Shown one piece after another: positions 33,149-41,817 of a stretch of 64,000 nucleotides of DNA. Location: positions 101,994 to 165,993 of the forward strand of contig JBCCIS010000005.1 in assembly GCA_039028155.1 (NCBI GenBank). The letters are read 5' to 3'. A program made the translations under genes and the position numbers. The stretch's first letter is position 1; each line of letters opens with the position of its first letter. This stretch comes from Pseudomonadota bacterium (lineage in GTDB: Bacteria; Pseudomonadota; Alphaproteobacteria; SP197). The notes under the pieces are model-generated. The model searched no databases. It was not told the DNA's origin and worked only from the letters and a program-made list of their open reading frames with translations.

Positions 33149-34426
33149 ATGGTTGTATCTGGCGTCATGGATGCAACTACAGACAGACATCAGTCGACGT
33201 GGCTCTGCGCTTCTGTCCTCGTCGTTGTCTATCTGATCGGCGCTGCCCTCTTCGCCGTGAACACGCCCTTTCCAACAGAGTTCGATGAACTTGCACATCT
33301 CTCCTACATCAAGGCTATGCGGGACGACCCAGCGTTCATCGCACATCAAGACCGCATCAGCCTTCTAAACGGCGACAATCTCGATGAATGGACCGACCAA
33401 CAGAACTATCTGAGCCATCCGCCGGCATTCTACTCACTCGCATCGGTTCTCATCGGGGAACACATTGACCGCACCGACATCGTCGCCATCCGGATTTTCA
33501 GCGTAACGCTAGGCGCGTTCGCCATTCTCCTGGTCATCACGGCCTTGATCAGCCGCATGACAACTGATGCGGGTTTCCTTACCGGAGCTTCCCTTATGGC
33601 CTTGTGCCCGATGGCGAGCGTCGTCGCGGGCTCGGTTGGCAATGACGTGGTCTCACTGGTGGCTGGTGCCCTGGCCTTGTTGGCATCATTGAGACTGCTC
33701 GATCGCGGACCAGGCTACGGATCCGCCTTGCTGGCCGGTCTGGCATTTGTTGTCGCTGCCCTGACGAAGCTGAACGCCGGCTTGCTGGTGGGACTTTACT
33801 TGCTCGCTGTCCACGTCATCGCCATCCGCGACTGGCCGGGCTGCCAGGCCCAGTGGCTACGCCACATCATCACCGTCATCGTGTTCGGTCTGATCGGGAT
33901 GTCGCCCTATCTGACGAACCTCGTCGAAATCGGCGCGGTCATTCCGGTTGACCTGTCGTCTCATGCCGCCCAGATCGCGGGCAGCGAACCGTGGAACTTC
34001 TGGCGCTATACCAAGTGGTTCGTCGAGGCCCTGGGAACGACTTGGTCAGCCTACGAGCCCGCCGACGCACTTGAACGCACGCATCTTTTGTTTTTGGTCG
34101 GCCTCAGTGTTGTCGCCTGCTGGTTCAGCCTGTCACGGACTTCTTTGTGGATTGCCGTGTCGGCGCTTGCCGCCTTGGTTGTGGTCCTGCCGATCCACCT
34201 GGCCTTTGCGTATGATCTGCATGTCGAGCGTCTGCATCTGAGTGCAGCACAGAGCCGATACTACCTTGCACTGCTGCCCATCCTCAGTTTCGCTGCCGCC
34301 GCGGCGGTCGATGGGATCCGGCAAAAGACGGTGCAACTCAGCATCGCCGGGATCGTCGTCTTTCTGTGCTTCTATGCGAGCCTTATGCCGGCTGTTGTGC
34401 GAACATTTTATCTCGGTCGGGGATAA
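33149..34426 (+). CDS. Polytopic membrane protein, DUF2142/GT39-like
   Basis: Inner-membrane protein of 425 residues with about ten hydrophobic segments. After the first segment comes a periplasmic loop with the acidic motif FDELAHLSYI and later LSHPPAFYSL, which resembles the first loop of GT-C glycosyltransferases and DUF2142 proteins; there the acidic residues bind the lipid-linked sugar donor. It ends in a basic tail. A second ATG at 33167 is equally possible; neither has a strong ribosome site. The neighbouring gene starts 17 bp after the stop, so they may form an operon. The substrate is unknown. Confidence 0.7.
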   Translation: MVVSGVMDATTDRHQSTWLCASVLVVVYLIGAALFAVNTPFPTEFDELAHLSYIKAMRDDPAFIAHQDRISLLNGDNLDEWTDQQNYLSHPPAFYSLASVLIGEHIDRTDIVAIRIFSVTLGAFAILLVITALISRMTTDAGFLTGASLMALCPMASVVAGSVGNDVVSLVAGALALLASLRLLDRGPGYGSALLAGLAFVVAALTKLNAGLLVGLYLLAVHVIAIRDWPGCQAQWLRHIITVIVFGLIGMSPYLTNLVEIGAVIPVDLSSHAAQIAGSEPWNFWRYTKWFVEALGTTWSAYEPADALERTHLLFLVGLSVVACWFSLSRTSLWIAVSALAALVVVLPIHLAFAYDLHVERLHLSAAQSRYYLALLPILSFAAAAAVDGIRQKTVQLSIAGIVVFLCFYASLMPAVVRTFYLGRG

Positions 34427-34442
34427 TGACGTCGGGGCACGC

Positions 34443-36074
34443 ATGGCGAGAGATGAAGCGCGAGAGACTCCGGTCGGTGGGCCGCTCACAAACCGCAGCC
34501 TAAGGAATGTCTACGAGTGTGCCAGCAACGACCCGGGCATCCCTCAGGTCTGGGGTTATGCGGATCAGCTGAGCTATCAGTCAGGTGACACGCTTCGTCT
34601 TCACCTCAACACGTCTCTGCCGGAACTGACGATCGACATTCAGCGCGATGGCGGCACGCTGGTGGCCGTTCACGCTGTGACGGTTCCTGGGCATTTCCAT
34701 GAGACGCCGTCGGACTGTTCGGTGAAGGGGTGCGATTGGCCGGTCGGCTATGACGTCGCGATACCTGAGGACTGGCCGTCAGGCGGTTACCGGATAAGGC
34801 TGTCGGCAGGCAGTGGGACCAAGGCCGTATCGAACGACCTCTGGTTCGCCTTGCGCGCTGGTCCTGACCGGCCCAAGGGCGACATCCTGCAGGTCGCCGC
34901 GACCAGTACCTGGCTGGCCTATAACGACTGGGGCGGCTCGAACCACTATGATGGCATCACCGGGCCGGGCGGTGATCAGTTCGCGCCGGAGGTCAGCACT
35001 CAGCGGCCGTGGAGTAGGGGTTTCTGCTGGCTGCCGACCGGTGCGCCGCGCACGACCCATCGCGGCATACCGGCGTTGAATGCAGTGCCGCGCTATCCGC
35101 ACCTGGACTGGGCCTATGCGAACGGCTTCAGCAAGAAGTACGGGTCGGCCGGCTGGGCCAGCTATGACCGTCACTTCTACGGCTGGGCGGAGCGACAGGG
35201 CTTCTCTGTCGATATGGCGACCCAGACCGACCTGCACTACTGCCCGGACATCCTCGACGGCTATGCCTGCGTTGTCGTGGTCGGCCACGACGAATACTGG
35301 AGCTGGGCCATGCGCGATGCGATCGACGCCTATGTCGACGCGGGCGGTCATCTCGCGCGCTTTGGCGGCAACTTCCTGTGGCAGGTGCGCCTGGAGGACG
35401 AGGGACGCCGCCAGGTCTGTTACAAGTACCGCGCCCGCGATGAGGATCCGATCCGCGAGACCCAGGACTCCCATCTCCTGACCAGTGCGTGGGAGGACCC
35501 CCTGGTCGGCCGACCGGGCGCCACGACCGTTGGCCTCAATGGTCTGCGCGGAGTCTACGCAAGTTTCGGCAACTGCGTGCCGCGCGGTCCTGGCGGTTTC
35601 GTTGTCTATCGCCCCGATCACTGGGTCTTTGAGGGCGCCGATGTCTACTACGGTGACGTGTTGGGCGGGGCCTCCCACGTGTTCGGCTATGAGGTCGATG
35701 GGCTCGACTATACGATGCGCGATGGGTTGGTGTTCCCGACAGGCGAGGACGGCGCGCCCGACTCCGTCGAGGTGCAGGCGATGTCGCTGGCGACCTGTGT
35801 CGAAGGCGATCACGGCCACGAAGGTTCGGTGTTCTTTATCGGCGAGCTCGACGGTGCGTTCGCCGCCGAGATCCTCTACGGCGGGCCGTCGCCGGAAGCC
35901 GTCGACCGGACGCGCCGCGGCTCCGGCATGATCGCAACCATGACCAAAGGCAAGGGCGAGGTGTTCAACGCGGGTACCTGCGAGTGGGTCAATGGCTTGA
36001 TCGAGCGCGATCACCAAATCGAGACCGTAACGCGCAACGTCCTGAACCGGGCCCTCAGTGCCGATAGCCTTTAG
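34443..36074 (+). CDS. N,N-dimethylformamidase large-subunit-like protein
   Basis: A 543-residue soluble protein resembling the large (beta) subunit of N,N-dimethylformamidase, mainly its C-terminal domain. Visible blocks are LAYNDWGGSNHYDG, FCWLPTGAPR, DLHYCPDILDGYACVVVVGH, HDEYWSWAMRDAIDAYVDAG, and GGNFLWQVR. The N-terminal part (GYADQLSYQSGDTLRLHLNT) looks like an immunoglobulin-like or lectin-like domain. No small alpha-subunit gene is adjacent. Characterised relatives are iron-dependent amidohydrolases with a Tyr-rich site; several Tyr/His residues here could serve. The ATG at 34443 is the first start that does not run over the previous gene. Amide hydrolysis fits the surrounding nitrogen catabolism but is inferred. 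Confidence 0.75.
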   Translation: MARDEARETPVGGPLTNRSLRNVYECASNDPGIPQVWGYADQLSYQSGDTLRLHLNTSLPELTIDIQRDGGTLVAVHAVTVPGHFHETPSDCSVKGCDWPVGYDVAIPEDWPSGGYRIRLSAGSGTKAVSNDLWFALRAGPDRPKGDILQVAATSTWLAYNDWGGSNHYDGITGPGGDQFAPEVSTQRPWSRGFCWLPTGAPRTTHRGIPALNAVPRYPHLDWAYANGFSKKYGSAGWASYDRHFYGWAERQGFSVDMATQTDLHYCPDILDGYACVVVVGHDEYWSWAMRDAIDAYVDAGGHLARFGGNFLWQVRLEDEGRRQVCYKYRARDEDPIRETQDSHLLTSAWEDPLVGRPGATTVGLNGLRGVYASFGNCVPRGPGGFVVYRPDHWVFEGADVYYGDVLGGASHVFGYEVDGLDYTMRDGLVFPTGEDGAPDSVEVQAMSLATCVEGDHGHEGSVFFIGELDGAFAAEILYGGPSPEAVDRTRRGSGMIATMTKGKGEVFNAGTCEWVNGLIERDHQIETVTRNVLNRALSADSL

Positions 36075-36247
36075 CCCTCGGCCACATCGCGCGTGGCGAT
36101 AGTTGGTGCAGGCCGCGAAGCAATCACCTTTTGCTGCGCCGAATTTCATATCGCCAGGCTGGCATGGCAATGCGGTATGGTCCCCGGTTCAATCTCGCCC
36201 TGGGGCGCACGTACTTGGTCGCCCGGTTTGCCGGAGGATGTTGAAGG

Positions 36248-37462
36248 ATGGTCGAACCCATGCGTTACAGCGCCGATGATGCCGCCGCGTTTCACCGGCG
36301 GGTGAGCTTGCAGAACTGGTCCGACGATCCGGACCTCATGTACTACACGTTCTTGCACCTCCAGGAGTTCTTTCCCCATGCGATGATTCACCGCAGCGGC
36401 CCGGTATCCACGTTGGACTACGCATTGCGCGATGAGGTCGCGCGTTTTCCTGTCAAAAGCAGGTTGGGCACCATGCCGATGGACGAATATGTCGACACGG
36501 CGCCGGTCAACGGTGTTGTCATTGCGCAAGGCGGCGAGATCGTTTTCGAGCGTTATCCCCGCATGCGCCCGTTCGACAAGCACCTCTTGATGTCGGTGAC
36601 CAAGATCATGGTCTCCGCGCTGGTGGCGATCCTTGAAGATCGCGGCATGGTCGACGTGAAACTAGGTATCGAACACTATCTGCCTGCGCTCAGCGATTCG
36701 GCGTGGGCGGGCACGAGCGTGCTCGACGTGTTGGACATGGCGTCCGGTATCGATTGTCCAGAGGAAGGTATCCCCGACGCCTACTCAAACCCGGAACAGC
36801 CTTATTACCACTATGAGGCCAGTTTGGGGTGGTTGGCGCCGACGGAGCGGACTTGCGAGACGCCCTATGCCTATATGCCCACATTGGCGCGCGGGATAGA
36901 GGCCGGTCAGGCCTTTGAATACACCTCCGTCGACACCTTCGTGCTGAGCTGGCTTGTCGAGACGGTGACCGGCCGGCCGTTTAACGAAATCCTGAGCGAT
37001 GAGATCTGGACGAAGATCGGCGCGGAGTCTGATGCGGTGATCTCGGTCTCCCGCAACGCCAACGCGCCGGCGACCCATGGCGGTATGTCGGCAACCCTGC
37101 GCGACGTGCTGCGCGTCGGGCTGCTCTTCACACCGACGGGGCGGGCGGGCACGTCCGATCCAGTTATCAGCGACAGCGCTCTCGACAAGATCCTCAACGG
37201 CGGACGCCCCGAGATCTTCATGCGCGGTTCGCTGGGGCCGGAACTGACCGAGCAGCTTGGCGAGCAGCCGCGCCACAACACCTATCAATGGGATTTCGTG
37301 ATGTCCGATGGCGACTTCTTCAAGGGGGGCTATGGCGGTCAAGGCCTCTACGTGGCGCCGGAACGTGACATGGTGGTCGCATTCGTGGGAACGCCGGGAC
37401 CGGACGGGCAGGAAAACCAGATGACCGCCGTCGCGCGACAGCTAAGCCTGGGCGTGTTCTGA
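36248..37462 (+). CDS. Serine hydrolase, class C beta-lactamase/esterase family
   Basis: Penicillin-binding-protein-fold hydrolase of 404 residues without a signal peptide. The nucleophile motif is SVTK (S116, K119); the second motif is YTS at 225-227 in place of the common YxN; a glycine-rich GGYGGQG near residue 360 stands where KTG or HxG lies. Such cytoplasmic members are usually esterases or amidases (EstB-like) rather than resistance enzymes. An alternative ATG at 36260 is better placed relative to AAGGA. It lies 173 bp after the dimethylformamidase-like gene on the same strand. Confidence 0.83.
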   Translation: MVEPMRYSADDAAAFHRRVSLQNWSDDPDLMYYTFLHLQEFFPHAMIHRSGPVSTLDYALRDEVARFPVKSRLGTMPMDEYVDTAPVNGVVIAQGGEIVFERYPRMRPFDKHLLMSVTKIMVSALVAILEDRGMVDVKLGIEHYLPALSDSAWAGTSVLDVLDMASGIDCPEEGIPDAYSNPEQPYYHYEASLGWLAPTERTCETPYAYMPTLARGIEAGQAFEYTSVDTFVLSWLVETVTGRPFNEILSDEIWTKIGAESDAVISVSRNANAPATHGGMSATLRDVLRVGLLFTPTGRAGTSDPVISDSALDKILNGGRPEIFMRGSLGPELTEQLGEQPRHNTYQWDFVMSDGDFFKGGYGGQGLYVAPERDMVVAFVGTPGPDGQENQMTAVARQLSLGVF

Positions 37463-37496
37463 CGTTTGAACCGGTGGCGGTGTGCCGGCCAGTTGT

Positions 37497-38420
37497 CTAA
37501 CCAGGTTCGAACACAGGGTGTCCGGCCTGACCAAGACGGATACGCAGAAACACCGTTCCGGCGCACAGGAAGAGCGTCCGTAAATCGTCGTCCCCGAAGC
37601 AGAAGTTAGCCGTTGCCTCGGGCGTCAGGACCACACCGAGCAACGTGCCCGCGGGATCGAAGGCGTGCACGCCGCCCGGGCCCGTGCACCAAACGTTGCC
37701 CACTGCATCGACCTTCATGCCGTCGGGATAGCCCACGTCCAACGTGCCGTCGAGATTGGAGGTTTCGGCGAAGATGGCGCCACCGGAAAGGGCGCTGTCT
37801 GTGGCGACGTCAAAGACGCGGATGTGCTCGCGCTCGCTGTCGTTGATGTAGAGCTTTTGTTTGTCGGGCGAAAAACAAAGGCCGTTCGGCCCTTCGAAAT
37901 CGTCGGCGACGAGGTGCAGTGAACCCGCCGGATCGATGCGGAACACGCCCTGAAACGGCAGAGCGGGTTCACGTTCGATGCCCGTGTGATCGCCGCGCCC
38001 ATACAGGGGATCGGTGAACCATATGGCGCCGGACTCATCGACCACGATGTCGTTCGGGCTGTTCAACTCCGAACCCTGCCATCTGTCGGCAAGCACGGTG
38101 ATCGTGCCGTCGTGCTCGCAACGCGTGACGCGGCTAGTCGCGTGCTCGCACATGATCAATCGGCCCTCGCGATCGTAGACCATGCCGTTTGTCATGTCCG
38201 ACGGGTCGCGCAGCGTGGTCAGTTCGCCAGTATCGACCGACCATCGATGTACCCTGTTCGACGGGATATCGCTGAAGGTGATGTGACGCAGCGTGGGGTG
38301 CCAGAGCGTGCCTTCGGTAAAGCGAAAGCCTTGGGCCAGCGTTTCAAGCCCTTGGGTTTGGTCGATCATCTGACCAAACCGATCGTCGACGATACGGAAT
38401 GCTGTCATGGTTCGCAGCAT
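37497..38420 (-). CDS. SMP-30/gluconolactonase-family lactonase
   Basis: Six-bladed beta-propeller hydrolase of 307 residues that opens sugar or other lactones with one divalent metal. The start LAQGFRFTEGTLWHP contains the metal-binding Glu, NSPNDIVVDESGAIWFTDP supplies the conserved Asn, and GPNGLCFSPD and YPDGMKVDAVGNVW carry the other ligands. All expected positions are present. ATG at 38408 is an alternative start. Divergent from the ureohydrolase at 38487 with only 66 bp between, so the two may be co-regulated. Together with the GMC dehydrogenase downstream it could handle a lactone intermediate. Confidence 0.88.
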   Translation of the reverse strand: MLRTMTAFRIVDDRFGQMIDQTQGLETLAQGFRFTEGTLWHPTLRHITFSDIPSNRVHRWSVDTGELTTLRDPSDMTNGMVYDREGRLIMCEHATSRVTRCEHDGTITVLADRWQGSELNSPNDIVVDESGAIWFTDPLYGRGDHTGIEREPALPFQGVFRIDPAGSLHLVADDFEGPNGLCFSPDKQKLYINDSEREHIRVFDVATDSALSGGAIFAETSNLDGTLDVGYPDGMKVDAVGNVWCTGPGGVHAFDPAGTLLGVVLTPEATANFCFGDDDLRTLFLCAGTVFLRIRLGQAGHPVFEPG

Positions 38421-38486
38421 AACGGATCGTTTCCCATTCTCCAGTTGTCATCCTAGTCTTGTGACTTCGTAAACAGGGGGGGCACG

Positions 38487-39461
38487 ATGCAAATCAACAT
38501 GCAGGGGCGGCCAGACCGTCAAAACCAACCATTCGTCGGTGTCCCGACATTCCTGCGGTGCGACTATTGCGACGATATCGCGACGTTGGATGCCGACATC
38601 GCGGTGCTCGGCGTGCCGACTGACGAAGGCTCGCCATTCATGGCGGGATCACGCTTCGCGCCGCGCTCGATCCGTGAGCACTCGCTGCGCTTCGATGCTG
38701 GTGGTTACTACGACATCAACACCGATAAACACTATCTGACGTGGGAGCTGCAGAACCGGCGTATTGTCGATGTCGGCGACGTCGATGTCTTGCCGACCAA
38801 TGTCGAAAAGACGTTCGATTTCATCACCGCCGATGTCGAAGCGATTCTCGACCGCGGCGCCGTGCCGGTCATCATCGGCGGCGACCACGCGATCACCTAC
38901 CCGATCGTGCGCGCGTTTTCGGAACCTATCCATGTCCTGCATTTCGACGCGCACATGGACTATGCGCCCTTCGTCCATGACCTCCGGTTCACCAACGGCC
39001 ACGCGTTCCGGCACATCAAGCCGATGCCGCATGTGTTGAGCCTGACGCAGATCGGCATCCGCAGTCTCAGAAGCTCCGCTGAGCAGTTCTCCGACGCCAA
39101 GTCCGAAGGCAGCCGTATCGTCACCATGGGTGAGATCTATGAGCACGGCCCGCAAGGTTTTGTCGAGACCTTGCCCAAGGGTGAGAAAGTCTACGTCTCC
39201 ATTGATGTCGACGTCTTCGACATGCCGCTCATTCCCGGCTGCGTCTCGGCCGAGCCCAACGGCATGACCTATGCCGAACTGCGCGACATCCTGCGCGCGA
39301 TCGCCGCGCACATGCAGGTCGTCGGTTTTGACTTCGTCGAAGTCAACCCGCAACTCGACGTGGGAACCGGCATCACGTCCTATCTGGGCGCCCACACCAT
39401 GCTGGAGTTTCTGGGCGCGATCTGCGATCAGCCGGGCTGGGCCGAGCGCGTCGGCCGCTAG
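38487..39461 (+). CDS. Ureohydrolase (agmatinase/arginase family), copy 1
   Basis: Binuclear-metal hydrolase of 324 residues that splits a guanidino group to urea. All six metal ligands are visible: H134 (GGDHAIT), D154, H156 and D158 (HFDAHMDY), D240 and D242 (SIDVDVFD). The usual DPxxxPG after the last Asp pair reads DMPLIPG. Overall shape is that of agmatinase, guanidinobutyrase or guanidinopropionase, which cannot be separated by motif; newer members also hydrolyse guanidine itself. GGGGGG precedes the ATG. It is 21 bp upstream of the GMC oxidoreductase gene. Confidence 0.9.
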   Translation: MQINMQGRPDRQNQPFVGVPTFLRCDYCDDIATLDADIAVLGVPTDEGSPFMAGSRFAPRSIREHSLRFDAGGYYDINTDKHYLTWELQNRRIVDVGDVDVLPTNVEKTFDFITADVEAILDRGAVPVIIGGDHAITYPIVRAFSEPIHVLHFDAHMDYAPFVHDLRFTNGHAFRHIKPMPHVLSLTQIGIRSLRSSAEQFSDAKSEGSRIVTMGEIYEHGPQGFVETLPKGEKVYVSIDVDVFDMPLIPGCVSAEPNGMTYAELRDILRAIAAHMQVVGFDFVEVNPQLDVGTGITSYLGAHTMLEFLGAICDQPGWAERVGR

Positions 39462-39482
39462 GACCTCGGGTCTCCCAGCGCC

Positions 39483-41045
39483 GTGGCATATGACTATGTC
39501 ATTGTCGGTGCGGGGACAGCCGGTTGCGTTTTGGCGGCGCGGCTGAGCGAATACGACGCGGCCTCTATCTGCCTGCTGGAGGCAGGCGGCCCGGCGAGCG
39601 ATCCCCGCATCGCCGACCCCGCCCAATGGCCGTCTCTGCAGGGATCTGCGATTGACTGGCGATTCGAGACCGAACCTCAGGTCCACAGCGCCGGGAGGCG
39701 CCATGCCTGGCCGCGCGGCCGTGTGATCGGCGGATCCAGCGCGCTTCACGCCATGGCGCATGTACGCGGTCACCCCAGCGATTTCGAGGGTTGGGTCGCC
39801 GACGGTTGCGATGGCTGGGGTTACGCCGATCTCATGCCCTACTTCATCCGTTCCGAGAACTCCGATGATCCAGGGTCCGCCTACCATGGCGATAGCGGCC
39901 CGATCACGTTGATCAGGCCGGACAAACCGCATCCGCTGACGATGTGTTACATGGCAGCCGGCGAGAGTCTCGGTATCGCGCCGACCAGCGACCACAACGG
40001 GCCATGCATGATCGGCCCCACGTTGAACACGCTGACGATTGCCGACGGCAAGCGGCAGAGTGTCGCCGATGCCTATCTGAGGCCGGCGATCGATCGTCCC
40101 AACCTTCATGTCCGGACAGGGTGTCTTGTCGACCGAGCTGTGTTCGACGGTGCCAACCGATGCACGGGTGTCGCGGTTCTTGAGGACGGCGAGGGACGTA
40201 TGATCGAAGCCGATCGGGCGGTCATTCTGTGCGGTGGTGCCATCGGTTCGCCGGTCATCCTGTCACGCTCGGGCGTCGGTCCGGCCATACACCTTCGTTC
40301 TCTGGGCATTGATATGGTGGCCGACCTGCCAGGGGTCGGCGAGAACCTGCACGATCACCTGCTCTCTGGTGGCAATCTTTACCGCGCTAAACGGCCGGTG
40401 CCGGCGAGCCATTATCAGCATTCGGAATCGCTGATGTACATCGACAGCGGCAGCAGTGGGGTGCCGGAGGTCGCGCTTGCCTGTGTCGTCCTGCCGGTGG
40501 TGACCGAGTGTTTCGAGGCCCCGCCCGTGGGCGAGGCTTACACGATCATGTTCGGATTTACCCATCCCAAAAGCCGGGGTCGATTGGAGCTCACATCGGC
40601 GGATCCGCTTCTCCCTCCGCGGATCGATCCCAACTATCTGGCCGAGGAGGCCGATCGCGAGGCCTATCTGCATGCGCTCGACAGGGCGCGGGTGGTGGGC
40701 GCGGCGGCATCCCTTGACGACTGGCGCGATGTTGAACTTCTGCCCGCCGCATCCGTCCGCAGCCGCCAAGACCGCCTGGCCTTCTTGGCGCAGGCCGCCT
40801 TCACCCATCACCATCCGGTCGGGACTTGCCGCATGGGTGGCGGCGAGCCGGCAGTCGTCGGTCCGAATCTTGCGGTGCGCGGTGTTGAAGGACTCTATGT
40901 CATCGACGCCTCGGTCATGCCGTCGATTACCGCAGGGCCTGTGAACGCGGCTGTCGTGGCGATTGCCGAGCGGGCGAGCGATCTCTTGCGCGGCCTGGCG
41001 CCGCTGCCGCCATTCGATCCACGTGACATCGGCGCCGGGCAGTAG
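39483..41045 (+). CDS. GMC-family FAD oxidoreductase (choline dehydrogenase-like)
   Basis: Flavoprotein alcohol dehydrogenase of 520 residues. FAD motif AYDYVIVGAGTAGCVLAARL at 2-21, GMC signature 1 around GRVIGGSSALHAMAHVRG, and the catalytic pair H444 (HHPVGTCRMGG) and N484-489 region (PSITAGPVNAA). Relatives oxidise choline, alkanols or polyethylene glycol to aldehydes. The start is GTG at 39483 with no clear ribosome site, so coupling to the upstream ureohydrolase gene (21 bp) is likely. A hydroxylated amine or guanidino alcohol is a possible substrate; this is inferred from the neighbours. Confidence 0.9.
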   Translation: MAYDYVIVGAGTAGCVLAARLSEYDAASICLLEAGGPASDPRIADPAQWPSLQGSAIDWRFETEPQVHSAGRRHAWPRGRVIGGSSALHAMAHVRGHPSDFEGWVADGCDGWGYADLMPYFIRSENSDDPGSAYHGDSGPITLIRPDKPHPLTMCYMAAGESLGIAPTSDHNGPCMIGPTLNTLTIADGKRQSVADAYLRPAIDRPNLHVRTGCLVDRAVFDGANRCTGVAVLEDGEGRMIEADRAVILCGGAIGSPVILSRSGVGPAIHLRSLGIDMVADLPGVGENLHDHLLSGGNLYRAKRPVPASHYQHSESLMYIDSGSSGVPEVALACVVLPVVTECFEAPPVGEAYTIMFGFTHPKSRGRLELTSADPLLPPRIDPNYLAEEADREAYLHALDRARVVGAAASLDDWRDVELLPAASVRSRQDRLAFLAQAAFTHHHPVGTCRMGGGEPAVVGPNLAVRGVEGLYVIDASVMPSITAGPVNAAVVAIAERASDLLRGLAPLPPFDPRDIGAGQ

Positions 41046-41088
41046 CAAGCTCTAACCCAGCGTCTCTTCACCTCAGTGGAACAAGGTC

Positions 41089-41817
41089 ATGCAGAACAGC
41101 CGCGAGTTAGAGGCACGCCGCGATCTTGCCGCGGCCCACCGCCTGGCGGTGCGCGACGGCTTGAACGAAGGCACGTGGAACCATTTCAGCGTGATGTCGC
41201 CAGACGATCCCGACGTCATGTTGATCTCGCCGGGCTACGTGCACTGGTCCCAGGTCACCGCCAGCAATCTAGCCGCCGTCGGGCCCGACGGCGAACCGGT
41301 GTCGGGCGAGACCCGGCCGACGGTCGCCGGATGGATCATCCACTACCCAGTGCATCAGGCGGTGCCGGAGGCCAAGTGCCTGATGCATGTTCACGCGCCC
41401 TATATCACCGCCTTGTCGATGAAGAAGGACGTGCGCCTCGACACCTGTTCGTCGCAACAGGCGGCTCAGTTTCATGACGACGTCGCCTATTTCGAAGTCT
41501 ATGACGGTCTGTTGAACTCCGAGGACGAGGGCAAGCGCATGGCCCATGCCATGGGCGACAAGCGGGTCTTGATGATGCGCAACCACGGCGCCATGGTCGC
41601 TGGCCCCGACGTCGCCAACACCTATGTCGATCTCTATCAGCTCGAGCGCGCCTGCATGTATCAGGTATTGGCTATGAACGGCGGTGGTGACCTGGCCCAG
41701 ATCCCCGACGATGTCGCCAAGGCGATGGCGGCGCAGGCGCGCGACGGCCACAGCGAACAGCACTTTGGCGCCATGCGTCGATTGATCGATGCCAAGGAAC
41801 CGGACTACGCGACCTAG
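41089..41817 (+). CDS. Class II aldolase/adducin-family protein
   Basis: Zinc-dependent aldolase or epimerase-like protein of 242 residues. The metal site His residues lie in CLMHVHAPY and MRNHGAMVAG, and the opening LAAAHRLAVRDGLNEGTWNH matches the fold. It resembles the adducin-like group used with hydroxy acids rather than fuculose-1-phosphate aldolase. It is the third gene of the ureohydrolase/GMC/aldolase set (43 bp gap). Its TAG stop shares the CTAG at 41814-41817 with the convergent LysR gene. Confidence 0.87.
   Translation: MQNSRELEARRDLAAAHRLAVRDGLNEGTWNHFSVMSPDDPDVMLISPGYVHWSQVTASNLAAVGPDGEPVSGETRPTVAGWIIHYPVHQAVPEAKCLMHVHAPYITALSMKKDVRLDTCSSQQAAQFHDDVAYFEVYDGLLNSEDEGKRMAHAMGDKRVLMMRNHGAMVAGPDVANTYVDLYQLERACMYQVLAMNGGGDLAQIPDDVAKAMAAQARDGHSEQHFGAMRRLIDAKEPDYAT

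Noticed and set aside
34779..36170. Open frame of 463 codons on the minus strand
   Set aside because: Shadow of the dimethylformamidase-like gene; no ribosome site and no recognisable domain.
36248..37462. Antibiotic resistance beta-lactamase
   Set aside because: No export signal, motif 2 not YxN, and the context is catabolic.
38649..40109. Open frame of 486 codons on the minus strand
   Set aside because: Antisense to the ureohydrolase and GMC oxidoreductase genes, both with complete active sites.
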